Assembly (NCBI GenBank): GCA_028285415.1
Contig: JANQPF010000021.1
Span: forward strand, 163,433-227,432
Reading direction: 5' to 3'
DNA length: 64,000 nt
From: Pseudomonadales bacterium
Lineage (GTDB): Bacteria; Pseudomonadota; Gammaproteobacteria; Pseudomonadales; Azotimanducaceae
Below, piece by piece: positions 44,459 through 55,411 of this stretch; the first letter of the stretch is position 1; the number at the start of each line of letters is the position of its first letter. The notes under the pieces were generated by a model. It had not been told where the DNA came from, made no database searches, and was given only the letters and a program-made list of their open reading frames with translations. A program made the position numbers and the translations under genes.

Positions 44459-45340
44459 TCAGCCGCGGCGGTAGACCTCAATCTGATTCGATCCTTCCGC
44501 CCGCGCACGGGCGAGCGCCGAGCGTGCCCGGTCCATGACTTCCTCCGCGGTGCCAGCGGCGGTTGCGTCCGCGACGCCCATGCACGCGGTCAGCTGCTGG
44601 CTGAGAGTGTCACCCCTGAGATGCAGGCTCGCAATCAGCATGCGCACTTTCTTAGCCACCTCTTCTGCCTGTGCAAGGTTCGTGTTCGGCAGGAGCACCG
44701 CAATCAGATCGTCGTTGATGTGGTAAACCCCGTCCGCCGCCCGCAGGCCCGACTCGATCTGCTCGTGCACGCTGCTCATGAGCACGTGGGCCCACTCCTC
44801 ACCGTCGCGCTCGAGGATGCGCTCGTAGTCATCGAGGGCAACCAGGACCAGGGCGTCGCTGTTGGCCTCTTTGCGGGTGGGTAACGCCGAGACCTCAGCC
44901 ACGTGCGCCGCCTCCTCTTTCGTCAGCTCGGTGCTGATCGCCTGCGGCTGGTTCTTGAGTTCGAGGAGCGTCACCGCGTTGCGCATTGAGACGAACGCCA
45001 GCGACACCAGATCTTCGCAGGTCTGAATGCCCTGCTCATGTTGGGTCAGCGCAAAGTAAAGCGTCAGCGTACCGATGGGGGTGTCGCGAAAGGTCAGATT
45101 GTATTCCGCGCTGTGCCGTTCGCGGCTGCCGAGGTTCAAATCGATCCCGAGCGGCTTGTACACGAAACGGAGGCCTCTGGTTTCGGTCATTGCGCCGAGC
45201 TGACCGAAGAGCAGGTCCAGGAGCTCCGGGAGCTCAGTTTCCTGATTGAAAGCCTGGGTAATCTGCAGGGCGGTGCGGTCGTCGAAGTAGACGACGTTGG
45301 CCGTGTCGGTCGTTTTGGCGGTCTGATTCTGATCGGTCAT
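44459..45340 (-). CDS. GAF plus degenerate GGDEF protein
   Basis: A 293-residue cytoplasmic protein. Residues about 20-130 look like a GAF sensor domain. Residues 160-293 have the fold of a GGDEF domain: LVLVALDDYERILERDG in place of the metal-binding segment and AVLLPNTNLAQAEEVAKKVR after the active-site loop. The GGDEF signature itself is IND-DL (208-212), lacking the two glycines and the acidic pair, so cyclic di-GMP synthesis is unlikely. It may act as a GTP or nucleotide sensor. A sigma-54-like promoter lies upstream. Confidence 0.75.
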   Translation of the reverse strand: MTDQNQTAKTTDTANVVYFDDRTALQITQAFNQETELPELLDLLFGQLGAMTETRGLRFVYKPLGIDLNLGSRERHSAEYNLTFRDTPIGTLTLYFALTQHEQGIQTCEDLVSLAFVSMRNAVTLLELKNQPQAISTELTKEEAAHVAEVSALPTRKEANSDALVLVALDDYERILERDGEEWAHVLMSSVHEQIESGLRAADGVYHINDDLIAVLLPNTNLAQAEEVAKKVRMLIASLHLRGDTLSQQLTACMGVADATAAGTAEEVMDRARSALARARAEGSNQIEVYRRG

Positions 45341-45412
45341 AGTGGCAATCCTTGACTACGCTTACTGCATTGGAAAAACGAACGTTGCGCAGGAACGCTT
45401 AGTCAAAGGTAT

Positions 45413-45429
45413 AGCGAAATTCGTGCCAA
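45413..45429 (-). promoter_or_regulatory. Candidate sigma-54 promoter before the GAF/GGDEF-like gene
   Basis: On the minus strand the sequence TTGGCACG-AATT-TCGCT has GG and GC ten bases apart and one mismatch to the consensus TTGGCACG-N4-TTGCW. It is intergenic and about 70 nt upstream of the ATG at 45340. Weaker than the site at 23846-23861. Confidence 0.4.
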
Positions 45430-45508
45430 CGGCCGCGTTCAATAAAATCAACGAGTTAGCCCGGCCGGGTGGTCGAAAGGCGCCAATTTTCCGGCGCCGA
45501 ACGGCAGT

Positions 45509-46315
45509 TTACTGACGCATCCACGTCCTAGCGTCGAGCTGCGCGCCGGTTTCAGGCAGCGTTTTGCCAGCCTTCGCACCTTCCATGAGATAGAGAAACA
45601 GGTCCATGTGGGACTCCGCCGCGGGCACCTCGTCGGGATTCTCCATGGGGTATGCGGCTTTGCGCATGGCGGTACGGGTAGCGCCCGGGTTGACGCTGTA
45701 GACGCGGATATGCCCGGCCGTTTCCGTCTCGTCGGCGAACACCTGGCTGAAACCTTCGAGCGCAAACTTGGACACCGAGTAGGCGCCCCAGTACGCGCGT
45801 CCTTCCCGCCCGACGCTCGACGAGATGTTGAGCACACACGCATCGTCAGCGGCATCGAGGAGACCGTACAGCGCCTGGGTGAGTATGAACGGTGCCGTGA
45901 CGTTGACCTGCAGGACGCGTTGCCATTCGGCGATCGGGTAGTGGGCAACGGGCGTTCGTGCGCCGAGAAGAGAGGCGTTGTGAACGATGCCGTTGAGGGT
46001 GCCGTAGGTTTCCTCGATCGAGCCGGCAAGCGCGGCGGCGCTGTCCGCCGCCAGATGTTCGAGATCCGCGGGCACGATGACAGCCTCTGTGGCGGTATTC
46101 GCCTCGATCCAGTCGAACACCGCTTCGAGCTTCTGCCGCGTGCGGCCGAGGAGCACAACGTTCGCCCCGTAGACGGCAAACGTTTTTGCAGCAGCAGCGC
46201 CGATGCCGTCTCCCGCGCCCGTCACGAGAATGGTGCGCCCGGCCAGCGCGTCGTCTGCGGGGCTGTAGCGCCAGTGCTGTTGAGCTTCCGCGAGCTCCGG
46301 ATAGGCATTGCTCAT
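45509..46315 (-). CDS. yciK: Short-chain dehydrogenase (YciK family)
   Basis: A classical SDR of 268 residues with TGAGDGIGAAAAKTF (cofactor), NGIVHNAS, the catalytic serine in LNISSSVGREG, and YSVSKFALEGF with Tyr and Lys. It is the YciK group, whose physiological substrate is unknown. Overlaps the ubiG stop by 4 nt in the order mtaD-ubiG-yciK. Pseudomonas carries mupP between ubiG and yciK; it is missing here. Confidence 0.9.
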   Translation of the reverse strand: MSNAYPELAEAQQHWRYSPADDALAGRTILVTGAGDGIGAAAAKTFAVYGANVVLLGRTRQKLEAVFDWIEANTATEAVIVPADLEHLAADSAAALAGSIEETYGTLNGIVHNASLLGARTPVAHYPIAEWQRVLQVNVTAPFILTQALYGLLDAADDACVLNISSSVGREGRAYWGAYSVSKFALEGFSQVFADETETAGHIRVYSVNPGATRTAMRKAAYPMENPDEVPAAESHMDLFLYLMEGAKAGKTLPETGAQLDARTWMRQ

Positions 46316-47049
46316 GCGGGTTTGCGCGCGTGCACCAGGTAGTTGGCGTCCACGTCGCCGCAGATCTCCGCCTTGCGGGTGAACGGGTTGTACCTGAGCC
46401 CATCAATGTCCACGACGTCGAGACCCGCGGCCCGGATGGCGGCTGCAAGCTCCGACGGTTTGATGAACTTCTCGTACTCGTGCGTGCCGCGGGGTAGCAG
46501 GTTCATGACGTATTCCGCACCGACCACCAGGAGGAGATAAGCTTTCGGATTGCGGTTGATGGTGGAGAAGAAGAGATCACCGCCGGGTTGGGTCAGGTCC
46601 GCGCAGGCCTGCACGGTCGATTCGTAGCTCGTGACGTGCTCCAGCATTTCGAGACAGGTGACGGTGCGGAAGCGTGCCGGATGCTCCGCGGCAAGCGCTT
46701 CTGCCGTGCCTTCGACGTAGTTCACCTCAGCGCCGCTTTCGAGCGCATGCAGCCGCGCAACCGAGAGCGCTTTGCCGGCCATGTCGAGTCCGGTGACCTC
46801 AGCACCGAGCCTCGCCATCGACTCGGTCAAAATGCCTCCCCCGCAGCCGATGTCCACAACCGGTCCGCCGTGCAGGTCGGTGCGTTCGCGGATGTAATCG
46901 AGGCGCGCGGGATTGATGTCGTGCAGCGGCTTGAAGTCGCCGTTGGGATCCCACCAGCGGTGCGCGAGGGCGTCGAACTTCTGGATCTCGTCGTCATCGA
47001 CGTTGGCCGTCTGCCGGGGTGTGTCTTCGGCGTTGGTTTCGGTAGTCAT
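46312..47049 (-). CDS. ubiG: Ubiquinone biosynthesis O-methyltransferase
   Basis: SAM-dependent methyltransferase of 245 residues that performs both O-methylations in ubiquinone synthesis. It has FDALAHRWWDPNGDFKPLH at the start, VVDIGCGGGILTESMARLG as motif I, CLEMLEHV and RGTHEYEKFIKPSEL. ATG at 47049 gives the family start. The gene lies 13 nt after mtaD and overlaps yciK, in an operon conserved in Pseudomonas except for mupP. Confidence 0.95.
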   Translation of the reverse strand: MTTETNAEDTPRQTANVDDDEIQKFDALAHRWWDPNGDFKPLHDINPARLDYIRERTDLHGGPVVDIGCGGGILTESMARLGAEVTGLDMAGKALSVARLHALESGAEVNYVEGTAEALAAEHPARFRTVTCLEMLEHVTSYESTVQACADLTQPGGDLFFSTINRNPKAYLLLVVGAEYVMNLLPRGTHEYEKFIKPSELAAAIRAAGLDVVDIDGLRYNPFTRKAEICGDVDANYLVHARKPA

Positions 47050-47062
47050 GGTGACTATTCTC

Positions 47063-48373
47063 TCACGCACTCTGCGATTGCCAAGCCTGCACCCGATCCG
47101 CGAGCTCGCCGAGATGCATGCGGGTGAGCCCGCCGTCCTCGACCAGCGCTTCGCCGTTGACGAACACGTTGTCGACCGCGGTACCGGCATTGCCGTGCAC
47201 GAGCGCTGCGAACGGGTTGTAGACGGGCAGAATGCCAAGTGCGGTGGTGTCTACCGTGATCAGATCGGCGGCTTTGCCGACCTCCAGCGAACCCGTCAGA
47301 TGGTCTATGCCAAGCGCTCTCGCGCCGTCGAGGGTCGCCATCCTGATCATGTGATCCGCCTTGCCGACGGCGGCATCACCCTGCGTGTGTTTGGCCAGAA
47401 GCGCCGCCAGGCGAGCCTCATCGAAGAGATCCAGACGGTTGTTGGAAGCCGCGCCGTCCGTGCCGAGCGCCACACAGACGTCGGCCGCCTGCAGCTCCGT
47501 CACCGGGCAGTAACCTGACGCCAGTTTCAGATTGGAAGCCGGGCAGTGCACGACGTGTGTGCCGGACTCGGCAACGAGAGCCATTTCCTCGGCGCTGATC
47601 TGCGTCATGTGCACCGCCTGCAGCTGCGGGGAGAGCCATCCGATATCGCTCAGGTGCCGGATCCATGACTTGCCGTGATTACTCAACGCCTCGGCCACCT
47701 CAGCGGCGGTTTCGTGCAGGTGGGTCTGCACCATGATGTCGAGCTCAGCGGCGTACATGCCGATGCGCTCCATGTCTTCATCGGTCAGCGTGTAGGGCGC
47801 GTGCGGTCCGAGCGCAATGTGAATGCGGTCCTCGTGACGAAACTGGTGGAACATCTCGAGACCTTTGTGCAGGGCATCCTCGACCGACTCGCTCCAGGGG
47901 TTGGCGAACTGGATCAGCGGGAAGGCCAGCTGCGCGCGCAGTCCCTGCTGCAGCGTCACCTCGGCGACCACCTCGGGGTAGAAGTACATGTCCGAAAAGG
48001 TGGTTGTGCCGGTGAGGAGCATCTCGGCGATCGTGAGCTCGGTGCCGAGCCGGACGTATTCCGGGTTCATGACCCGCGCCTCGAGCGGCCAGATGGTGTC
48101 GTTGAGCCACTGCGCCAGCGGCTGGTCTTCCCCGGCGCCGCGCAGGAGCGACATGGCAGCGTGGCCATGGGCATTGACGAGCCCGGGCATGAGAATGTGC
48201 TGCGGCAGGTTGAGCGACGTTCGGGCGTCCCAGGCCGCCTCCAGGTCGACGGTTGGTCCGACGGCAACGATGCGGCCGTCATCAACCGCAACGGCGTGGT
48301 TTTCGAGCGCGACGTTGGCAGGCGCCACGGGCAGCACCCAGCCGGCGCTGATGAGTAAATCACAGGCTTGCAT
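47063..48373 (-). CDS. mtaD: Methylthioadenosine/S-adenosylhomocysteine deaminase (TRZ/ATZ family)
   Basis: An amidohydrolase of 436 residues. Metal-binding motifs are NAHGHAAM (HxH), THLHETAAEV, and GTDGAASNNRLDL. These enzymes deaminate methylthioadenosine or S-adenosylhomocysteine; in Pseudomonas the orthologue in this position deaminates methylthioadenosine. Start at ATG 48373 (MQACDLLISAGWVLPV). It is first in mtaD-ubiG-yciK. Confidence 0.92.
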   Translation of the reverse strand: MQACDLLISAGWVLPVAPANVALENHAVAVDDGRIVAVGPTVDLEAAWDARTSLNLPQHILMPGLVNAHGHAAMSLLRGAGEDQPLAQWLNDTIWPLEARVMNPEYVRLGTELTIAEMLLTGTTTFSDMYFYPEVVAEVTLQQGLRAQLAFPLIQFANPWSESVEDALHKGLEMFHQFRHEDRIHIALGPHAPYTLTDEDMERIGMYAAELDIMVQTHLHETAAEVAEALSNHGKSWIRHLSDIGWLSPQLQAVHMTQISAEEMALVAESGTHVVHCPASNLKLASGYCPVTELQAADVCVALGTDGAASNNRLDLFDEARLAALLAKHTQGDAAVGKADHMIRMATLDGARALGIDHLTGSLEVGKAADLITVDTTALGILPVYNPFAALVHGNAGTAVDNVFVNGEALVEDGGLTRMHLGELADRVQAWQSQSA

Positions 48374-48423
48374 CGGACCAGTGTACTGAGCGAGCCGGCG
48401 GCGGCAAGCGGGAACCCCGCCGG

Positions 48424-49407
48424 TCAGCGCACGGCGTGCCAGTGCTCGGCGATCCCGTAGCCGGTCCGTTCGCCCCAGCGGAATTCGGCCAGGCCCTCGT
48501 TGACGAAAATCGCGCCCCCTGGAAACGGGATTTTGGTTGGGCACACGCTGCGCACCTGCCCCTCCATGCGGATGTGCTCGCCGTCGGCCGTGCGGGCTTC
48601 GAGCGTGACCGCCTCGTGGATGATGGAGTCTGGCTCGTAGACGGTGGCAATGGTGACCTCATCGAGCGCGACGGACTGATTGTCGCGCAGCATCCAGCCC
48701 TGCCCGCGCAGGGTCCCGTCGGCATCCCGGAAGCAGGAACCGCCGAGCGCCGTATCGGCGCCGAAGTTCATGGAGAACCAGTTGACGAAGGGCGCCGGTC
48801 CGTCGGTGGCCGCGGCGCTGGCGCCGCCCTGACTGCCGGCGCCCCAGTCTCGGGGTCCCCAGGATTTGTCGCGCACGCCGTAGCCGTCGACGCTGAAGGT
48901 CTCGTCACCCAGGCGGATGGTGCCGGTGACGTGTCCCGCCTGCTCAAAGTGGCCGTGCTCGCCGCGCGCGGCGTAGTGTGGGTCTGTGATGCAGGCGAAC
49001 GTCACCTGCATGTCGAGTTCAGCCGGGGTGAACCAGCCGTCAGGCCGCTCTTTGCTGCGGGTGAGGAGTATCCGCCCGTCGTCGATGTCCTGCGCGGATC
49101 CCTGATAGGCCACGCGCCAGGTCTTGTGCGGCGCATCGCACGTAAGCCGCAGGTTGCCCGCCGCAAGGTCGCCGTCGTATTGCGCGAGGTCTCCGCCGAT
49201 GTCGCGCCGTCCGTAGGTGAACGCAACGCGCTTGCCGGGCAGATACACGACATGCAGGCCGTCCGCCCAGCCTGAGCCGGGGCGAAAACCCATGCGCGTG
49301 AACATACCGATCCCGCTCGCCGGATCCACGAAGTTGAAGTAGTAGCTTTCGCTCCAGGCGGGGTGATCGCCGACCGGATGCATCAGTTCGTCATTCGTCT
49401 TGCCCAT
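48424..49407 (-). CDS. CrtC/AttH-like protein of unknown role
   Basis: A 327-residue soluble protein without a signal peptide. The DKSWGPRDWGAG motif in the middle, preceded by a beta-rich first domain and followed by a second (NWFSMNFGADTALGGSCF), gives a two-lipocalin layout like CrtC (carotenoid hydratase) or AttH-type proteins. I do not recognise its substrate; a hydrophobic ligand such as a terpenoid or fatty compound is likely from the fold. It lies between gyrA (divergent) and mtaD (50 nt downstream, same strand), a place where Pseudomonas has no such gene. Confidence 0.6.
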   Translation of the reverse strand: MGKTNDELMHPVGDHPAWSESYYFNFVDPASGIGMFTRMGFRPGSGWADGLHVVYLPGKRVAFTYGRRDIGGDLAQYDGDLAAGNLRLTCDAPHKTWRVAYQGSAQDIDDGRILLTRSKERPDGWFTPAELDMQVTFACITDPHYAARGEHGHFEQAGHVTGTIRLGDETFSVDGYGVRDKSWGPRDWGAGSQGGASAAATDGPAPFVNWFSMNFGADTALGGSCFRDADGTLRGQGWMLRDNQSVALDEVTIATVYEPDSIIHEAVTLEARTADGEHIRMEGQVRSVCPTKIPFPGGAIFVNEGLAEFRWGERTGYGIAEHWHAVR

Positions 49408-49418
49408 GGGGATACTCT

Positions 49419-49496
49419 ACATCAAGCGCCCAGATGGTGGCGTTGCAGGCCGGGAATTCCGGCGGAAAATGCGGGCCTTGGGGCCCGCTTTGATGT
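49419..49496 (+). promoter_or_regulatory. gyrA leader with nested inverted repeats
   Basis: ACATCAA (49419-49425) and TTGATGT (49490-49496) are exact inverted copies. Inside them lies a perfect 7-bp stem, GCGGGCC (49471-49477) with GGCCCGC (49482-49488), loop TTGG. A near-palindrome CCGGGAATTCCGG is at 49450-49462. TTTGATGTAAAA follows the inner stem. It could act in gyrA regulation by DNA supercoiling or attenuation. Confidence 0.4.
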
Positions 49497-49528
49497 AAAA
49501 TTCCCGCTTTTATTTCGCCCGAATCTGC

Positions 49529-52123
<2,595 letters not shown>

Positions 52124-52154
52124 AAACCCATCCACAAACGGAGATCTGAAGAAG

Positions 52155-53234
52155 TTGGCGAGAATATTCAACTTTTCCGCCGGTCCCGCGGCGCTGCCTG
52201 AAGCGGTGCTCGAACGCGCCCGGGAAGAAATGCTCGATTACCAGGGCAGCGGTATGTCGGTGATGGAAATGAGTCACCGCAGCAAAACGTTCGTGGCCAT
52301 TGCGGAGCAGGCTGAGGCCGACTTCCGCGAGCTCCTGAACGTCAGCGATGACTACCACGTGCTGTTTCTGCAGGGTGGCGCCACCACTCAGTTTGCCGCT
52401 ATTCCGCTCAACCTCACGGCGGCCGGCGATACGGTGGACTATGTCGACACCGGATCGTGGTCGAAAAAGGCGATCAAAGAGGCGGGCAAGTACTGCAGCG
52501 TCAACGTCGTGGCGTCCAGCGCCGAGACCAACTACGACCGCATTCCCGGTCCGGCGCGCTGGCAGCTCTCGGCGGACGCCCGGTACCTGCACATCTGCTC
52601 GAACGAGACGATAGGCGGCGTGCAGTTTCATAATCTGCCGGATACGGAAGTACCGCTGGTGGCGGACATGTCGTCGGACTTTTTGTCACGTCCGATGAAC
52701 GTCGATCAGTTTGCGCTCATCTACGGTGGCGCGCAGAAGAACATTGGCCCCGCTGGCTTGACGGTGGTGGTGGTCAGGAAAGACCTGTGCGGCAACGCGC
52801 GGCCCGAGACGCCCACGCCGCTCGACTACGCGGTGCAGGCAGACGCCGATTCGATGTCCAACACGCCGCCGACCTACGGCTGGTATCTGGCGGGGCTCGT
52901 ATTCGCCTGGCTGAAGGACCTTGGCGGGCTCGAGGCAATTGATGCAATCAACCGCCGCAAAGCGGGTAAACTCTATGCGGCAATCGACAACAGCAACTTC
53001 TATCACTCGCCGGTCGACCCGGCGGTGCGCTCGCACATGAACGTGCCGTTCACCATGCCGGACGCTGAGCTGGATGCGAAGTTTGTAGCCGGGGCTGAAG
53101 AGCGTGGTCTCTCCGGTCTCAAAGGACACCGCAGCGTGGGCGGCATGCGTGCCAGTATCTACAACGCGGTGCCGGAAGCGGCAATCGATGCGTTGGTGGA
53201 ATATATGCACGAGTTCGAGAATGAGCACGGATGA
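52155..53234 (+). CDS. serC: Phosphoserine aminotransferase
   Basis: A class V PLP aminotransferase of 359 residues for serine and, in many bacteria, pyridoxal synthesis. TTG at 52155 gives MARIFNFSAGPAALPEAVL, the family start, with GGAG upstream. FLQGGATTQFAAIPLNL, SNETIGGVQF and the PLP-lysine region YGGAQKNIGPAG are present. It lies 31 nt after gyrA and overlaps pheA by 14 nt. Confidence 0.95.
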   Translation: MARIFNFSAGPAALPEAVLERAREEMLDYQGSGMSVMEMSHRSKTFVAIAEQAEADFRELLNVSDDYHVLFLQGGATTQFAAIPLNLTAAGDTVDYVDTGSWSKKAIKEAGKYCSVNVVASSAETNYDRIPGPARWQLSADARYLHICSNETIGGVQFHNLPDTEVPLVADMSSDFLSRPMNVDQFALIYGGAQKNIGPAGLTVVVVRKDLCGNARPETPTPLDYAVQADADSMSNTPPTYGWYLAGLVFAWLKDLGGLEAIDAINRRKAGKLYAAIDNSNFYHSPVDPAVRSHMNVPFTMPDAELDAKFVAGAEERGLSGLKGHRSVGGMRASIYNAVPEAAIDALVEYMHEFENEHG

Positions 53235-54321
53235 CGAAGCCCTGAAACCGCTGCGCGAGCGGATTGATGCCATTGACCGGCAGCTGCTGGCGCTGTTCAA
53301 CGAGCGGGCACAGTGTGCGATCGACGTGGGGGCTGTGAAGGAAAAGCTGCGCGGCACCGATGATGAGGAACCGGTGTTCTACCGGCCCGAGCGGGTGGCG
53401 CAGATATTGAGCCGCATCCTCGAGCACAATTCCGGACCGCTCACGGACCAGGACGTGGCGGGCCTCTTCCGCGAAATCCTGTCCTGCTGCCTGAATCTCG
53501 AGCAATCGCTCAAGGTTGCTTATTTCGGCCCCGCCGGCACGTATACGGAAGCCGCGACGATCAAACAGTTCGGCCATTTTGCCGATACGGTGCCCATGTC
53601 CTCGATCGACGAGGTGTTTCGTGAGGTTGAATCCCAGGCGGCGCACTACGGCGTGGTGCCGGTGGAGAACTCCACCGAAGGCATGGTCAACCACACGCTC
53701 GACTGTTTCCTCACCTCCAAGGTGAAAATCTGCGCGGAGGTGGAGCTGCCGATCCACCATGCGCTCATGCGCAAAGAAGATGCCAAGGGTGACGTTAAAG
53801 AGATTATCTCGCACTCCCAGAGCCTCGCGCAGTGCCGCAGCTGGTTGGACAGAAACTACCCGGGCGTCCCGCGCGTGGCGGTTGCAAGCAACGCTGAAGC
53901 CGCCCGTCAGGCAGCAGAACGCCCGGAAACGGCGGCCATTGCCGGAGAGATGGCGGCGGAAAAATATGCGCTGCGTATTCTGTCCACCCGCATCGAAGAC
54001 CAGCCGGACAACAAAACCCGGTTTCTGGTCCTCGGCCAGCAGCATGTCGGTCCAAGCGGCCGCGACAAAACGTCGCTCCTCGTATCCGTGCGCAACGCGC
54101 CCGGTGCGCTCCTGCGGGTGCTGGAGCCGTTCGACCGTTTCGGCATCAGTCTGACAAGGATCGAAACGCGCCCGGCGCGTTCGGGTGACTGGTCCTATGT
54201 CTTCTTCATCGACTTCGACGGGCACCAGAGCGATGAGAACGCCAGGCAGGTGATTGACGCCATCCAGGAAGTCGCTTTTGAGGTGCGTTCGCTGGGCTCT
54301 TACCCGATGGCGGTGGTATGA
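53221..54321 (+). CDS. pheA: Chorismate mutase/prephenate dehydratase (P-protein)
   Basis: A 366-residue bifunctional enzyme for phenylalanine. The AroQ mutase domain (about 5-95) starts LRERIDAIDRQLLALFNER. The prephenate dehydratase domain (about 100-280) includes VAYFGPAGTYTEAA and NKTRFLVLG. An ACT domain (about 290-366) provides feedback control, with SVRNAPGALLRVLEPFD and ESRP-like TRIETRP. The ATG at 53221 overlaps serC by 14 nt, and its stop overlaps hisC by 4 nt. Confidence 0.96.
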   Translation: MSTDDEALKPLRERIDAIDRQLLALFNERAQCAIDVGAVKEKLRGTDDEEPVFYRPERVAQILSRILEHNSGPLTDQDVAGLFREILSCCLNLEQSLKVAYFGPAGTYTEAATIKQFGHFADTVPMSSIDEVFREVESQAAHYGVVPVENSTEGMVNHTLDCFLTSKVKICAEVELPIHHALMRKEDAKGDVKEIISHSQSLAQCRSWLDRNYPGVPRVAVASNAEAARQAAERPETAAIAGEMAAEKYALRILSTRIEDQPDNKTRFLVLGQQHVGPSGRDKTSLLVSVRNAPGALLRVLEPFDRFGISLTRIETRPARSGDWSYVFFIDFDGHQSDENARQVIDAIQEVAFEVRSLGSYPMAVV

Positions 54322-55409
54322 CCATGGACAACGTACATCAGGGGATTGCCGGCCTGAATCCCTACCAGCCGGGCAAACCGATAGACGAGCTGGCCCGCGA
54401 GCTCGGCATCTCGGATATCGTTAAGCTCGCCAGCAACGAGAACCCGCGCGGCCCGGGGCCCGCGGTGATCGCAGCCATCAACGGTGAGCTCGGCAGCCTT
54501 TCGCGCTATCCCGACGGGAACGGCTATGCGCTGAAAGAGGCGCTCGTCAAACACCTGAACGTTGACGCCGCGCAGATTACGCTGGGCAACGGCAGCAACG
54601 ACGTCCTGGATCTGGTTGCCCGCGTGGCGGTGCTGCCGGGCACAGAAGTGGTGGTTGCCGAGCACAGCTTTGTCGTCTACCGCCTCGCGACCATCAGCGC
54701 CGGCGGTACGCTCGTCGAAGTGCCGGCCAGGGGCTACGGCGCCGATCTCGACGCCATGCTCGGTGCGATCAACGAGCGCACGCGGGTGGTGTTTCTCGCT
54801 AATCCGAACAACCCCACCGGCACCTGGGTGTCGAAAGACGCGCTCGGCGCGTTTCTCGATACGGTTCCGGAGCGGGTCTGGGTGGTACTCGACGAAGCGT
54901 ATCTCGAGTATGGCGACAACCCGGACTATCCGAACGCGTTGACGCTGCTCGACCGGCATCCGAATCTGATTGTCACGCGCACGTTTTCCAAGATACATGG
55001 CCTCGCGGCGTTGCGCGTGGGCTACGGCGTTTCGTCCGCGGAGTTTGCGGATCTCTTGAATCGCGCGCGCCAGCCCTTCAACGTCAACAGCGTGGCGCTG
55101 GCTGCGGCCGCCGCCGCGCTTGCCGACCAGGAGTTCGTCTCTGAGTCCCGTGCCATGAATCAGGCGGGTATGACGCAGATTGTCGACGGGCTCGCGGCAC
55201 TTGGCCTCGAGCACATTCCCTCGCTCGGGAACTTCGTCGCGTTCGACTGTGGCAAGCCCGGGCCCGAGGTTTTCCAGGCGCTCTTGAAGCTGGGTGTGAT
55301 TGTGCGTCCCGTTGCCGAGTATGGACTTCCGAACCACATCCGCGTGAGCATCGGGCTGCCGGAAGAAAACGCGCGGTTTCTCGAAGCCTTGCCGGCGGCG
55401 CTCGGCTGA
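54318..55409 (+). CDS. hisC: Histidinol-phosphate/aromatic aminotransferase HisC
   Basis: A class I/II PLP aminotransferase of 363 residues, starting MTMDNVHQGIAGLNPYQPGKP. SNENPRGPGPAV, the NPNNPTGTW motif and TFSKIHGLAALRVGYG with the PLP-lysine are intact. In this location Pseudomonas carries hisC2, which mostly serves aromatic amino acid synthesis. Placement between pheA and tyrA suggests the same here. Two bases separate it from tyrA. Confidence 0.94.
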   Translation: MTMDNVHQGIAGLNPYQPGKPIDELARELGISDIVKLASNENPRGPGPAVIAAINGELGSLSRYPDGNGYALKEALVKHLNVDAAQITLGNGSNDVLDLVARVAVLPGTEVVVAEHSFVVYRLATISAGGTLVEVPARGYGADLDAMLGAINERTRVVFLANPNNPTGTWVSKDALGAFLDTVPERVWVVLDEAYLEYGDNPDYPNALTLLDRHPNLIVTRTFSKIHGLAALRVGYGVSSAEFADLLNRARQPFNVNSVALAAAAAALADQEFVSESRAMNQAGMTQIVDGLAALGLEHIPSLGNFVAFDCGKPGPEVFQALLKLGVIVRPVAEYGLPNHIRVSIGLPEENARFLEALPAALG

Positions 55410-55411
55410 CG

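Noticed and set aside
45479..45498. GGCGCC-N8-GGCGCC hairpin between yciK and the GGDEF-like gene
   Set aside because: It could fold, but no T run follows on either strand and the stem is only 6 bp.
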